In this document: positions 13,001-22,488 of the stretch, in pieces
How positions within the stretch are numbered: position 1 is the stretch's first letter
Layout of the letters: each line of letters begins with the position of its first letter
NCBI RefSeq assembly: GCF_905171765.1
Contig: NC_053390.1
Span: 163,004,666-163,068,665 of the forward strand
Direction: 5' to 3'
From: Bufo bufo
Lineage: Eukaryota; Chordata; Amphibia; Anura; Bufonidae
DNA length: 64,000 nucleotides
Made by a program: the position numbers and the translations under genes
Notes under the pieces: model-generated
What the model saw: only the letters and a program-made list of their open reading frames with translations
Told to the model about the DNA's origin: nothing
Database searches by the model: none

Positions 13001-14255
13001 GACAGAGAAAGAAAATACGTTCGTGTGCATGAGCCCAAATGCTAATGAAAAATACTGACTAAACACTAACCAGGATTAAGTGGCCTTTCAATGAATTTCT
13101 GCAGTTGAACACCCACATAATTAGCATTAATATAGTACTTTTTGAAAGCAGAAGAAGGAAAATCATTTAAAAAAATGTTTGGATATGAGGCGACTGTCAC
13201 ATCCATTTATGCCCCCCCCCCCCCCCCATTTATATATACTGTATAATAATTATTATTATTATTATTATTATCATTATTACAGGGCTTCTCCAAGCTACAG
13301 ATATTGATAGCCTACTTTCAGAATAGGTCATCAATATCAGATTGCTGGGGGTCTGAAGTATCCATACACTGTGTAGCTGTATTGAATCTCACCTTCCTTT
13401 CACTATCTAGACAGTGTATGGAGCCTTCTGCTTCCAGCTCCATAATCTACATAGACTTCAGCGCTGTGGCAGCCTGAAACTGCTGTTCAGTGGGGTTGCC
13501 AGGTGTCGGACCCCAGTGATGTGATATTGATGACCTATCCTGAGGATTGGTCATCCATATCTGTACCCTGGGGAACCCATTTAAGTGTAGGAACATAGCT
13601 TATTGAGATTGTACATTTAAGAATTTTGTTTTACAATTTTAAAACTCAGTGCACAACAGGAAATGTTCTAAAATAACTGCTGCAGCCAAGAAGATGGCAC
13701 CCTTACTGCAGGACCAGAGTAGAGCACCGGTTACTTCATTTGTTATTTTAGCACATTTATTGTTGCTCCCTAAAGCCTCATGCCCACGTCCGTGAAACAC
13801 GGTCAGTGTGATACCGGCCTGGATTTCTTCTGAGTGCAGGAGCGCACGGCGTCATTGGTCGCTATGACGCTGTGCGCTATCATCTATACCAGTGTATTAC
13901 TGTACTGCGGCGGCAGCAGGAAGCGCACGGCGTCATAGCAACCAATGACACCGTGCGCTCCTGCACTCAGAAGAAATCCAGGCCGGTACCACACGGTCCG
14001 TGTTTCACGGACGTGTGCATGAAGCTAAGATGTAATAAAACTTGGACAACCCCTTTAAGGTATAGGCTGAATCATGTGCTTACAAATAAAATATAATTCA
14101 TATTTCCTCCATATTAATGATTTTTTATGTTTTTTTCCAAAAAGCTGTGTCTTCAAACAATGAGTCTTCTTCAACTATGGATGATATATAAAGCGCATCC
14201 TCTTCTGAAAGATACAGTCCATTGTCATCATCATCATATGAAGACTAGAGAATGA
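6795..14255 (+). CDS. IL-7/TSLP-family short-chain four-helix cytokine (seven-exon model)
   Basis: Proposed exons are 6795-6798, 6886-7037, 7513-7575, 8285-8338, 9764-9874, 12476-12502 and 14145-14255. Every intron starts GT and ends AG, five of the six fall between whole codons, and the joined frame is open for 173 residues. Residues 1-22 form a signal peptide (MAFFSFTS, then a hydrophobic run ending VVVHS). The rest has six cysteines (33, 37, 58, 122, 139, 164) and sequons at NCT 32, NCT 57 and NFS 65. Helix A would run from about YDNQIF to ELLKNC. The basic stretch HRPKKVEK precedes LCLQTMSLLQLWMIY and HPLLK, which resembles the end of TSLP (a CLEQVSQLQ-type helix, then RPLLK). Small phase-0 exons, helix-A spacing and six cysteines also fit IL-7, its relative. 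Such cytokines are secreted and signal through IL-7R-alpha-containing receptors; that role is inferred. An unusual His run (165-168) ends the protein. The family call is moderate; the exon chain is stronger. Confidence 0.6.
6799..6885 (+). other. Predicted 87-bp mini-intron in the signal-peptide region
   Basis: The donor ATGG/GTGAGA at 6798/6799 fits the vertebrate consensus. The acceptor is preceded by TGACCTACCTCTTTCCACAG, which offers a branch point and a pyrimidine tract. The intron is a multiple of three and contains no in-frame stop, so retention gives a 29-residue-longer N terminus starting MGEIWTLC. Removal gives a short, conventional signal peptide. The ATG at 6795 has A at -3 and G at +4. 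Confidence 0.5.
7669..7974. mobile_element. Harbinger-type MITE in cytokine intron
   Basis: Inverted repeat opening GGCTCCATTCACACGTCCG and closing CGGACGTGTGAATGGAGCC, flanked by TAA and TTA. The body is rich in TGCGGA/TCCGCA. The ends match the MITE-like half of the satellite at 839-3140. Intronic and non-coding. Confidence 0.75.
8939..9413. mobile_element. Harbinger-type MITE, GGATCCGTTT family
   Basis: Opens GGCTACTTTCACACTGG and closes with GTGTGAAAGTAGCC, flanked by TTA on both sides (8936-8938, 9414-9416). The inner sequence carries repeated AACGGATCCG words arranged as inverted pairs. The same family occurs at 26105-26595, 40738-41206 and 44463-44968. Confidence 0.85.
9918..10090 (+). 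repeat. SINE-like interspersed repeat with (ATT)n tail
   Basis: The block containing TTGTAAGCTCTTGCGAGCAG and AAAGCGCTGCGGAATATGG, ending GGCGCTATATAAATA and then (ATT)n, is one I recall as a common 3' segment of anuran short retroposons. It lies in the intron after exon 9764-9874. Confidence 0.7.
10143..10527. mobile_element. Inverted-repeat MITE with CTGATATTGAT ends
   Basis: AGGTTCCTGATATTGAT near 10157 is inverted as ATCAATATCAGGAACCT near 10500, and inner arms around CATACCGATTCC and CAGCTGTTCC also pair. Related fragments lie at 13281-13586 and 24833-24960. Intronic. Confidence 0.65.
10816..11769. mobile_element. Harbinger-type MITE (954 bp) with an internal palindromic module
   Basis: Ends GGCCTCTTTCACACGGGCG and CGCCCGTGTGAAAGAGGCC are flanked by TTA (10813-10815, 11770-11772). 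The arms contain GCGTGAAAA/TTTTCACGC words. The centre (about 11095-11400) is a second inverted repeat related to 46548-46800, so this may be one element inserted in another. Intronic. Confidence 0.8.
12730..13035. mobile_element. MITE with GCTCATGCACAC ends
   Basis: AGCTCATGCACACCACCG at the left is answered by CGTTCGTGTGCATGAGCCC at the right, with inner inverted words ATACGGA and TATTTTGCGG. It begins about 230 bp after exon 12476-12502, in the last intron. The target duplication is unclear. Confidence 0.6.
13281..13586. mobile_element. Inverted-repeat MITE related to 10143-10527
   Basis: CAGATATTGAT and GGTCATCAATATCAG at the left are answered by GATATTGATGACC and ATCCATATCTGTACCCTGG at the right. 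Intronic, non-coding. A poly-C run and an ATT microsatellite precede it (13210-13278). Confidence 0.55.
13774..14027. mobile_element. MITE with CTCATGCCCACGTCCGTG ends
   Basis: The left end reads GCCTCATGCCCACGTCCGTG and the right end CACGGACGTGTGCATGAAGC. Inner arms carry GCGCACGGCGTCAT in both orientations. It ends about 120 bp before the last coding exon of the cytokine. Confidence 0.65.
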
Positions 14256-14804
14256 GCTGCCAGCTCTTCTTAGGTTTATGAGAAGTAAACTGAAAGGTCT
14301 TGTACAGAATGGGGCAGATTCATCAAAATGAAAGTTCACCGTAGCAAAATTTCCGCAATCTGAAAATGAGTTCCATTTATTTGAATAGGGCGGCAAACAC
14401 GTGGATTTCTGCTGGCCTCATTCAGGTGAATGGAATTGATTTTCAGTCATAATTTCTACAACAAAATCCACCGCGTGTGAAGGCCCCCTAACTCTTCCCT
14501 TTGTGTACAGGCCTGCAAATTATTATTATAAAGGAGTCTGAACCCTTCTGTTAGGGCCATAGGTCTAGCTATCGCCCCACACTAGTGTTCATACATAATA
14601 GCTTTAGAGATCAAAAATCATATTGACACTAACAAACGCGCATTTCTGCTAAGACCACATCCGTGCCCCCCTCCTTTCGGCAGTAAAAGAAAATAAGCTT
14701 CATATACAGTAAAAGTTTTCTAGGAAAAGGCTGTATCAGCCATTGTCGACCGGACAAATGTAGATGTTTTACATCACTTTTATCTAAATTAGGAGCAATT
14801 GGTG
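14256..14804 (+). other. Probable 3' untranslated start, then unassigned sequence
   Basis: Sequence after the TGA at 14253-14255. I find no AATAAA within 550 bp, only the weak variant TATAAA near 14530. Fragments of palindromic repeats (for example GGGGCAGATTCATCAAAATG near 14311) occur, so the true transcript end is not located. Confidence 0.3.
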
Positions 14805-14974
14805 GAGATTTATCAAATCGGTGTAAAGTAGAACTGGCTTAGTTGCCCATATCAACCAATCATATTCCACCTTTCATTTTCCATAGGAGCTCTGAAAAAG
14901 TAAAGGTGGAATCTGATTGGTTGCTATGGGCAACTAAGCCAGTTCTACTTTAAACCAGTTTGATAAATCTCCTC
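14805..14974. mobile_element. MITE with GGAGATTTATCAAA ends
   Basis: GGAGATTTATCAAATCGG is inverted as TTTGATAAATCTCC. The arms contain AGAACTGGCTTAGTTGCCC and its complement, and ATCTGATTGGTTGCTATGG. Fragments of the same repeat occur near 4196-4252, 18770-18905 and 22325-22410. Confidence 0.75.
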
Positions 14975-14989
14975 TAGCTTTAGTTTAAG

Positions 14990-14997
<8 letters not shown>

Positions 14998-15033
<36 letters not shown>

Positions 15034-15051
15034 GTATATATATATATACAA
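14998..15051. repeat. (TA)n microsatellite
   Basis: Alternating T and A for about 50 bp, with a single interruption ACCG. Confidence 0.95.
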
Positions 15052-16018
15052 TTTAAGTTAAATTAGTATATATTTTTATTCCTGGTAAAGGTCTGCCCTT
15101 TTATGCAGATTTAATATATTTAATATGAGGTTATGTTCGTATGACAGAATGTTTTTTTTTTGTGTATTCCTTTGTTCAGGAGAATTATTAGCTGCTTATT
15201 CTTAAATGCCTACAAAATACATTCCGAATGACAAACAAGCATGTTTGGAGTGAATTTTCATTTCTTGAAGAATTTTTGAATACAGCAGCATAAAAATACG
15301 TGCCCGTGTGAATTATGGTGCATATTTCCCATTAAAAACAATGGGAAAAGATTTTCAAGCATTTTTTTGTCCACATCTGTTGCTCCGTTCCATGGCCCCG
15401 CAAAATAGATAGAGCATGTCGTATTCTTGTCCGTTTTGAGGACAAGAATAGGCATTTCTATAAAGAGCCATCCGTTTTGCAAATTCCAGAACGCACACGG
15501 CAGCATCCGTGTTTTGCGGACCGCAAAACAGGGCGCGGTCGTGTAAATGAGCCCTTACCCAAATGTTTGGATAATCAATGCTGGACTGCAAGAATTTTGC
15601 CATATCTAAATGCACATGTAGTAGAGCTGAATTTGTTATTGTACTGTTTATACGCACATTTCTATAATTCACTATTGCCTCATTCATACGTCAGTATTTG
15701 GTCAGTGATTTGGTCAGTGATTTCCATCAGTGATTGTGAGCCAAAACCAGGATTAGAGCCTCCACAGACATGAGGTATAGGAGAAAGATCTGCACCTGTT
15801 CTGTGTTTAGACCTGCACCTGGTTTTGGCTCAAAATCACTGATGGCAATCACTGAACAAACATTGATGTGTGCATGAGGCTTAGAACTGGCCATACACTT
15901 GAGATACAGTAGCTGTAGGACTGAAAGCATGTTCAGCTGACAACTATCGCTCCTGACTCCACCATAAACATGAACACTGAGCCGAGCTTGCATGTTCATT
16001 TTTAGTGGGTGAGAGGAT
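15052..16018. other. Intergenic, MITE-related fragments, no gene
   Basis: Two short inverted-repeat pieces are visible. One lies at about 15300-15560 (GCCCGTGTGAATT at the left, GTCGTGTAAATGAGCCC at the right). The other lies at about 15680-15880 (GCCTCATTCATACGTCAG inverted as TGTGTGCATGAGGC, with GGTTTTGGCTC pairs). No coding signal. Confidence 0.45.
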
Positions 16019-16233
16019 TAAAGAGGACCTGTCACCTCTCCTGACATGTCTGTTTTAGTAACTACTAGCATTCCCCATGTCATAACAAATTCTGGAGCAT
16101 CTATTCTTATGACCCTATGTTGTACTATACCTTTATTATTCCTGCTAGAAGTTATGAATGAATCACTAGCAGTTTGCAATGAAGATAATACCCATTCGAG
16201 GGGAGTGTCCCCACACAATCTGGCACTAGCCAA

Positions 16234-16570
16234 CAGTGATGGCCAGTTCGCATTGTTCGCCCGCGAACATATGCGGGCTGCCATCTTTTTTCACAAGTCC
16301 GGCGAGGCACAGGTAAGCTGTTACCTGTGCCTGTGCGTTAGCCGGTCTGAAAACAAGTGCGGTCAGCGGGAGCAGGCAGTTCCGAGCACAGCCCTATGAA
16401 GGCCCCTGGTGGCTGTTCTCGGTACTGCCTGCTCCCGCTGACCGCACTTGTTTTCAGACCGGCTCGCGCACAGGCACAGGTAAGAGCTTACCTGTGCCTC
16501 GCCGGACTTGTGAAAAAAGATGGCAGCCCGCATATGTTCGCGGGCGAACAATGCGAACTGGCCATCACTG
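16234..16570. mobile_element. hAT MITE, copy A
   Basis: Terminal inverted repeats CAGTGATGGCCAGTTCG and CGAACTGGCCATCACTG are flanked by a perfect 8-bp duplication CTAGCCAA (16226-16233 and 16571-16578). CAGTG ends and an 8-bp duplication define hAT. The arms are nearly perfect, so the element could fold into one hairpin. Confidence 0.93.
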
Positions 16571-16592
16571 CTAGCCAATCAGTGCTGATAGT

Positions 16593-16947
16593 CAGTGATG
16601 GCCAGTTCGCCGTGTTCACCCCCGAACACATGCGGGCTGCCATCTTAATTTACAAGTCCGGCGATGCACAGGTAAGCCCTTACCTGTACAAACGCAAAAA
16701 CAAATGCAATCGCACTCTGCAACCAGCATTCTGCCCTGCCTCTATGCTGGATGTTGAATGGGGCATTGGTGTACATTTTGGCCAAAGCGTAATAAGCCAC
16801 TCACAACGTGCCCTTACCTGTGCCTGTGCGCGAGCCGGTCTGAAACAAATGCGGTCACCGGGAGCAGGCAGTTCCGAGAACAGCCCGATGAAGGCCCCCG
16901 GCGGCTGTTCTCGGAACTGCCTGATCCCGGTGACCTGGCCATCACTG
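16593..16947. mobile_element. hAT MITE, copy B
   Basis: Same family as copy A, with a perfect 8-bp duplication CTGATAGT (16585-16592 and 16948-16955). Only 22 bp separate the two elements. Its arms are more diverged and it carries about 125 bp of extra sequence (about 16690-16815) not in copy A. Confidence 0.93.
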
Positions 16948-17045
16948 CTGATAGTGCCACAGAGTCATAAGAATAGTTATTGGGGAGTTATTGGAATGCA
17001 AGTAGTTACTAAAATTGACATGTCAGGAGAGGTGACAGGATATAT

Positions 17046-17515
17046 CTTCTAGTTCTCAGTCCGGCATTGCTGGCAGTCAACACTTGATCAGGCATGTTGA
17101 AATCCATCAGGAGACAGTCAGAAGGCCGCCCTACACATGAGATAACTGGTAATTAGACGATTTGTCTAAAATGTATGGGCAGCTTTATTTAGGATAACTT
17201 GGCTCGTTCCCAATGTTATTAAAAATGTCAGGCGCTGCATTGTGATATCACAATGATCTGCGCTAAATAACAAACTCAGCTCTGTTGCATTGGGAGATTC
17301 AGCAAGTACAGATTGTACGTGGATACAGATAGTATCTATCTATAACTTTATTATTCACATTTTAAAACCTATTTTTTTAAGTGCACTTAAAAAAACCTTT
17401 CAATTATTTTATAAACCATATATTCACTGCAATTAGTACAATGTCTTATTGCTTTCACTATTGTTTTTACATGATATAGATATTGTATTTCCTTGACTAG
17501 ATATTTCTTAGGGTA
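17046..17515. other. No recognised feature
   Basis: AT-rich non-coding sequence with no inverted or tandem repeat of note. Confidence 0.35.
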
Positions 17516-17835
17516 CGGCCACACGTTAAGGTATTTTTATGTAGCTTTTGAAGCCAAGACAAGGAGATAAATCCAACTTCCCATAAAAGAACAACCTTTT
17601 ATTTTAGCGCAGTTAAAGCCCATACCTCGAGACACACAGCGTCTACACATTTCGGATCAAAAGATTTTGATCCAAAACGCGTAGAGTGTCTCATGGTGTA
17701 TATTTGTATGGGCTTTTACTACACTAAAATAAAGATCGTTTTTTTTATGGGAAGCTGGATTTAGGTCCTTGTCTTGGATTCTGCTGGAGCTACATCCTGA
17801 GCACTTCAGTGCCTCCCTTCATCAATGGCAAACAG
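17516..17835. mobile_element. Inverted-repeat element, unclassified
   Basis: Arms from CTTCCCATAAAAGAACAACC to GGATCAAAAG pair with CTTTTGATCC-type sequence to TTTTTATGGGAAGCTGG. The arms include CCATACCTCGAGACACAC and GTGTCTCATGGTGTATATTTG. It resembles the foldback at 37908-38111 in layout. Confidence 0.5.
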
Positions 17836-18067
17836 GTGAGCGATACATATTCTGTTTTTGAAGCCAAAATCAGGCATGGATCATAAAAAAGAAAAAAGTA
17901 TTAAGGACAAATTCTACTTTGAATCCTCTCCTGATTTTGGCTTCAAAAACCCTGACCGCATGGCAGCACCGTTAGCGATACAGTGAAGCATCATTTTGGA
18001 GCTGATATTATTGCACACAGCAGTTATTATTGGCGTTACTCCCTTTACAAGCTGGAGTGAAGATTAA

Positions 18068-18378
18068 GGGTCCATTCACACGTCCGTAACGTGTTTTGCA
18101 GATCCACGGATCCGCAAAACACGGACAGCGGCAATGTGCGTTCCGCATTTTGTGGACCGCACATGGCCGGCACCAATATCATATGCCTATTCTTGTCCCC
18201 AATTGCGGACAAGAATAGGACATGTTCTATTTTTTTCGGGAACGGAATTGCGAACCCGGAAGTGCGGGTCCGCAATTCCGTATCGGGGCAGCACATCATG
18301 CTGCCCCATAGAAATGAATGGGTCTGCAATTCCGTTCCGCAAAATGCGCAACAAAATTGCGGACTTGTGAATGGACCC
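18068..18378. mobile_element. Harbinger-type MITE, TGCGGA family
   Basis: Ends GGGTCCATTCACACGTCCG and CGGACTTGTGAATGGACCC are flanked by TAA on both sides (18065-18067, 18379-18381). The body resembles 7669-7974. Confidence 0.85.
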
Positions 18379-19131
18379 TAAGGGGTTGGCCAATATGTAT
18401 GTGTGGGTGAGGGGGATATATGTCACTTTCTGTGCTGTTTTATTGCATTTTGTAGCGCCGCCTCCCTGTCCACCCCTTTGACCACCATCCACTGTAATGT
18501 GCTGTGCCTTCACTGATGCGCAAGCGAACATGAACGTGTGATACAAGGCTTTCATCCACACTTGCACATCAGTAAACTAGCGTACTGTACAGTGGGAAAT
18601 GCAGATGGAGGGACTCATACATAATACTCCACTTCATAAGCGGCCATTTTCAGGATGGGAATGGCAGGGCTGTTCAGGATGAAGGCATGGATAACTAGGA
18701 AGCAGTGCAATAAACCAGCACAGAACTGCTGAAGTGGCATAGATCCCTTATACTTTGTTTAGGACACAATGGTGCAGATTTATCAAACCCGGCAAAAAGA
18801 ACTGTCTTTGTTGTCCATGGCAACCAATCACAGTGTAGCGTTCATTTTACCAGAGCAGATTTGAAAATGAAGGGTGAGCTCTGATTGGTTGCTATGGACA
18901 ATAAAGACATGTCCAGCACAGAATTGCTAATATTCTACATTGTATTAGTAATATATTCTATTCTATCAATTCATTTTAGGTAGAGTATTATAGCCCTGTC
19001 TGTAGGAAGTCATTACGGTATTTTGATCAAATGATTCTGTATAGTCTGTTGCACTCACAATGATTGCATTGTAGCTTGTCCTAATGGATATTTTAAACCG
19101 TCTATGTGGTTAAATAACTATTACAGGTGAA
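18379..19131. other. Intergenic, one MITE fragment, no gene
   Basis: A fragment of the GATTTATCAAA repeat lies near 18775-18905 (ATGGCAACCAATCACAG paired with CTCTGATTGGTTGCTATGG). The rest has no coding or structural signal that I can support. Confidence 0.4.
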
Positions 19132-19133
19132 AC

Positions 19134-19497
19134 TCGAAAAATTAGAATATCGTGCAAAGTTCATTTATTTCAGTAATGCAACTAATATATTAGTAGTGAA
19201 ACTAATATTTGAGATAGACTCATTACATGCAAAGCGAGATATTTCAAGCCTTTATTTGTTATAATTTGGATGATTATGGCTTACAGCTTATGAAACCCCA
19301 AAGTCACAATTTTGAGGTACCCTATGCTCAGGGGGTATGGATTAATTAGCTGACTAGAGTGTGACACTTTGAGCCTAGAATATTGAACCTTTTCACAAAA
19401 TTATAATTTTAAGCTGCATTAATGTAATTCCTTTTAATTTTCATTACTGAAATAAATGGACTTTTGCACGATATTCTAATTTTTCGAGTTTCACCTG
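19134..19497. mobile_element. Mariner-like non-autonomous element
   Basis: Ends CAGGTGAAACTCGAAAAATT and TTTTTCGAGTTTCACCTG form long terminal inverted repeats that also share AGAATATCGTGCAAA. A TA dinucleotide precedes the left end, while TG follows the right end, perhaps mutated. No transposase remains. Confidence 0.75.
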
Positions 19498-19578
19498 TGT
19501 ATTGCTCGCTCGCCATCACTTTACTTGCCGCTTCTTGCCTGGTCCCTGATAGTCCTCACTTATTAGGGTTGTGTTGAC

Positions 19579-19933
19579 TAGGGATGAGCAAATCAACTAT
19601 GGATGAAACATCCGAATTCGATTGGCATAAAACTTCGTTCTAAAACTGTACAGGGCAGGAGCTCCGTACAGTATTAGAATGTATTGGCTCTGATGAGCCA
19701 AGTGGTACCTTGGAACTGAACCTAAGGTTCGGGAAATGTTTTTTTTACAGTACAAATTAATTTATGACGTTATTGCGTGAAGTCTCAAGAGACTTCGTGA
19801 AGCAATAACTTTGGCTCATCGGAGCCAATACATTCTATTACTGTACAGAGCTCCTGCTTTGTACAGTATTAGAACAAAGTTTTATGCGAATCGACTTTGG
19901 ATGTTTCGTCCGAAGTTGATTCGCTTATCCCTA
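19579..19933. mobile_element. hAT-type MITE, TAGGGATGAGC family
   Basis: TAGGGATGAGCAAATCAAC and its inverted partner GTTGATTCGCTTATCCCTA are flanked by a perfect 8-bp duplication GTGTTGAC (19571-19578, 19934-19941). Inner arms carry TGTACAGAGCTCC-like words in both orientations. Confidence 0.88.
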
Positions 19934-19941
19934 GTGTTGAC

Positions 19942-20813
19942 CATACAAACGTCCCCACTGTGATCAGTGAAGTAAACCGTGGGTGTAAAAACAAAGACGG
20001 GTAAGGGACCACCGGTGCAAGAGTCGTGTGGGGGTTGGTGGTTAGAATTACTGTAGGTAATTTTATACATTTTATTGTTTAATAAAAAGAAAAAAAAGAT
20101 GTTAATAGTTTTTACAAGGCTGGACAATTACTTTAAATTATATTATTTTTAATGATAAATTAAGCTTAGAAGGCTGGCTTTTGGATTGAAGAAAGTGTCT
20201 GAGACACATTGAAACTGAAATATTATGTGGTTTATTATAATTGAACTTTACTTTGTAGATAATATATTTTTATACTATATATTCTGTAAAAGATTAATAT
20301 CTAGAAACAAAACACTATTTTCTACATAAAAAGAGTATATTTATAGTTAATCATATTAATTGTAAGGTTAATGTTTATTTTGCTGCCACTAAAATTATAT
20401 ATTTACAGGAAAGTTTGTCCTTAGAAAATTCTACTAAATATAATTTATGTTCATCATGCGGTATTTTTACCTGAAATTAATGACATATATTGTAGTTGTG
20501 CTGTGCTTCTTATATTTTTACAATAAATAAAATAATAGAACTTTTATGACTCTGTGTGGTTATTAAAGATTTTCTAATCATCCTATAAAACTAACTTTAA
20601 CATCATTTTGGGGAACAAGAGCTACATTCTGAAATAACAAGGCAACCCCCCCCACCATATTAGCAAGAATGAAGAGCAGCTAATAGGAAGTACCACTGGC
20701 TCTGGCAGAATCATCCCTTTTAAAGGGGTTGTCTACTTTCAGGGGGAAACTAGCTTCTCCTGACCAGGATCGGTTTAGCCAGCTGTAGCAGTGAAGTAAC
20801 TTTGACAACATAG
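19942..20813. other. Mostly unique AT-rich sequence with a candidate poly(A) signal
   Basis: No gene is assigned. TTATATATTTACAG at about 20395-20408 could be a splice acceptor. ACAATAAATAAAATAATAG at about 20520 looks like overlapping AATAAA signals followed by a GT-rich patch (TCTGTGTGGTTATT). This could be a 3' terminal exon of an unrecognised transcript. The link to the cytokine gene is unproven. Confidence 0.3.
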
Positions 20814-21143
20814 AAACATAGAAACATAGAATGTGTCGGCAGATAAGAACCATTTGGCCCATCTAGTCTGCCCAATATACTGAATACTATGGATAGCCCC
20901 CGGCCCTATCTTATATGAAGGATGGCCTTGTGCCTATCCCATGCATGCTTAAACCCCTTCACTGTATTTGCAGCTACCACTTCTGCAGGAAGGCTATTCC
21001 ATGCATCCACTACTCTCTCAGTAAAGTAATACTTCCTTATATTACTTTTAAACCTTTGCCCCTCTAATTTAAAACTGTGTCCTCTTGTGGTAGTTTTTCT
21101 TCTTTTAAATATGCTCTCTTCCTTTACCGAGCTGGAGTGACAT
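20814..21143 (-). mobile_element. CR1-type LINE, 3' end fragment
   Basis: Read on the minus strand, this encodes the last part of a reverse-transcriptase ORF (YYFTERVVDAWNSLPAEVV, then TVKGFKHAWDRH), a short 3' UTR, and a tail of ATTCTATG-like octamers at 20814-20833. The C-terminal motif and octamer tail match the longer CR1 at 56163-58471. Heavily 5'-truncated. Confidence 0.85.
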
Positions 21144-21344
21144 GTGGTCACTCCAGCCAATCAATGCCTTTTCGGTGCAGACTGGCTGTACTCTGGAGGT
21201 GCGCATGTATGTGCTGCTTCATAGGTGAAGAGAGACACATCTATGCAAGCTCAAACACCAGTACAAGTCTCCAGCAGGAAGGAAACTCTGGCATGGAACA
21301 CAGATACAATAGTTAAGCTATCTGCTACCCACGCTTGTCAGCAC

Positions 21345-22206
21345 TAGTGATGAGCAGCAGGGGCAATATTCGAATTCGTGATATTTCGGGAATATTTGGT
21401 AGAATATTCGTCATATATTCGCAAATTCGAGATTATTTTCTTGATCGCGAAAAAACGGCAATGTAATATTTGCGCAATGCGTGTGAAATACTGCCGTGGG
21501 TCACTATAGCAACATTTTTCAAGCTGCTAGAAGTTTCCTGAGACTGGAGAAAATGGTTGGCACGGCAGAACATTACAATAGCTTTATATGCAGATAGAGT
21601 GCTCCAATATATTACCGATTGCGAAATCAGCACTAATGATGCGAATCATTTGGGGCAATACGTGCAACTTCACATTTTAACAGATCTGACTACTTATTAG
21701 TGATTGGTGCACTAAGTATTGTTGTGAACTTGTGACATCACAGCACTATGTATGTATGTAGCCCGTATGTATGGACAGCAGAATCAGCTACACTATATCA
21801 CTATCTAACCTACACTGACTATCTCCCAATAACTATCTGTATTATATATATATAAGCTAACTAACTAATTAACTATCTAATGTAATGACACAGGAAAGCA
21901 CAGAGCACATCAATGACACTGCTGTCTCTCTCTCAGAACTGCAAAAAACCTGCAGAAAATGGCTGCTCGGGAGGTTCTTATATAGTAAAGGATAGGCAAC
22001 TTTCCTATTGGTTGCTAGGGATGTTACTAAGCTCAGACAAAGACATTACAGCCTTCTCATTGGCCCACAAGCAAGAAGGGAGGTTAGAAAATCTACAATA
22101 TTCGAAATTACGAATATATATCACTATATTCAAAATATTTGCGAATTCTCGAAGTGCCGATATTTGCGATTAATATTTGCGATTCGAATATTCGCACCCA
22201 ACACTA
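21345..22206. mobile_element. hAT-type MITE, TAGTGATGAGC family (862 bp)
   Basis: Ends TAGTG and CACTA are flanked by GTCAGCAC (21337-21344) and TTCAGCAC (22207-22214), a 7-of-8 duplication. The ends are dense in ATATTCG/CGAATAT words. The interior (about 21460-22080) is not repeated within the window. No transposase. Confidence 0.7.
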
Positions 22207-22214
22207 TTCAGCAC

Positions 22215-22488
22215 GGTGCATGGCGGCAGGGAAAGAGGGAGCCCGGCGCCCTTGCCTGCGGTTAGGGGCAGCAGAGCCGGCACGGACCGCTGAGCTAACA
22301 TCTCATACTAAGAATGTCCTTCGTTGCCTATAGCAACCAATAAGAGCTCATATTAATGACCTGTAGCAAAATAGAAGCTGAGCTGTGATTGGTTGTTATA
22401 TGCAACCTGATGAATATCCAGGCTAACTGCCACAACAGCCAACAGACAATGGCCCCTGTAGTTTGGCGGTTAGGTTACTAAGCGTATT
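22215..22488. other. Repeat fragments, no gene
   Basis: Contains the pair TGCCTATAGCAACCAATAAG and TGATTGGTTGTTATATGCAA from the GATTTATCAAA repeat family. Nothing coding is seen. Confidence 0.4.

Larger units (their letters stand above)
16019..17045. mobile_element. Composite: outer palindromic element with two hAT MITEs inside
   Basis: AGAGGACCTGTCACCTCTCC at the left is inverted as GGAGAGGTGACAGGAT at the right, followed inward by GACATGTC on both sides. The interior holds two hAT MITEs annotated separately. Open frames across this region arise from the inverted arms and are not genes. Confidence 0.65.

Noticed and set aside
16046..17052. A 231-residue open frame and neighbours at about 16.0-17.0 kb
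   Set aside because: They run through two hAT MITEs and an outer palindrome; the same residues recur on the opposite strand because the DNA is inverted-repeat.
17640..17720. A hammerhead-like stem with GATCC and AAAACGCG
   Set aside because: There is no CUGANGA core on either strand; the resemblance is limited to one hairpin.
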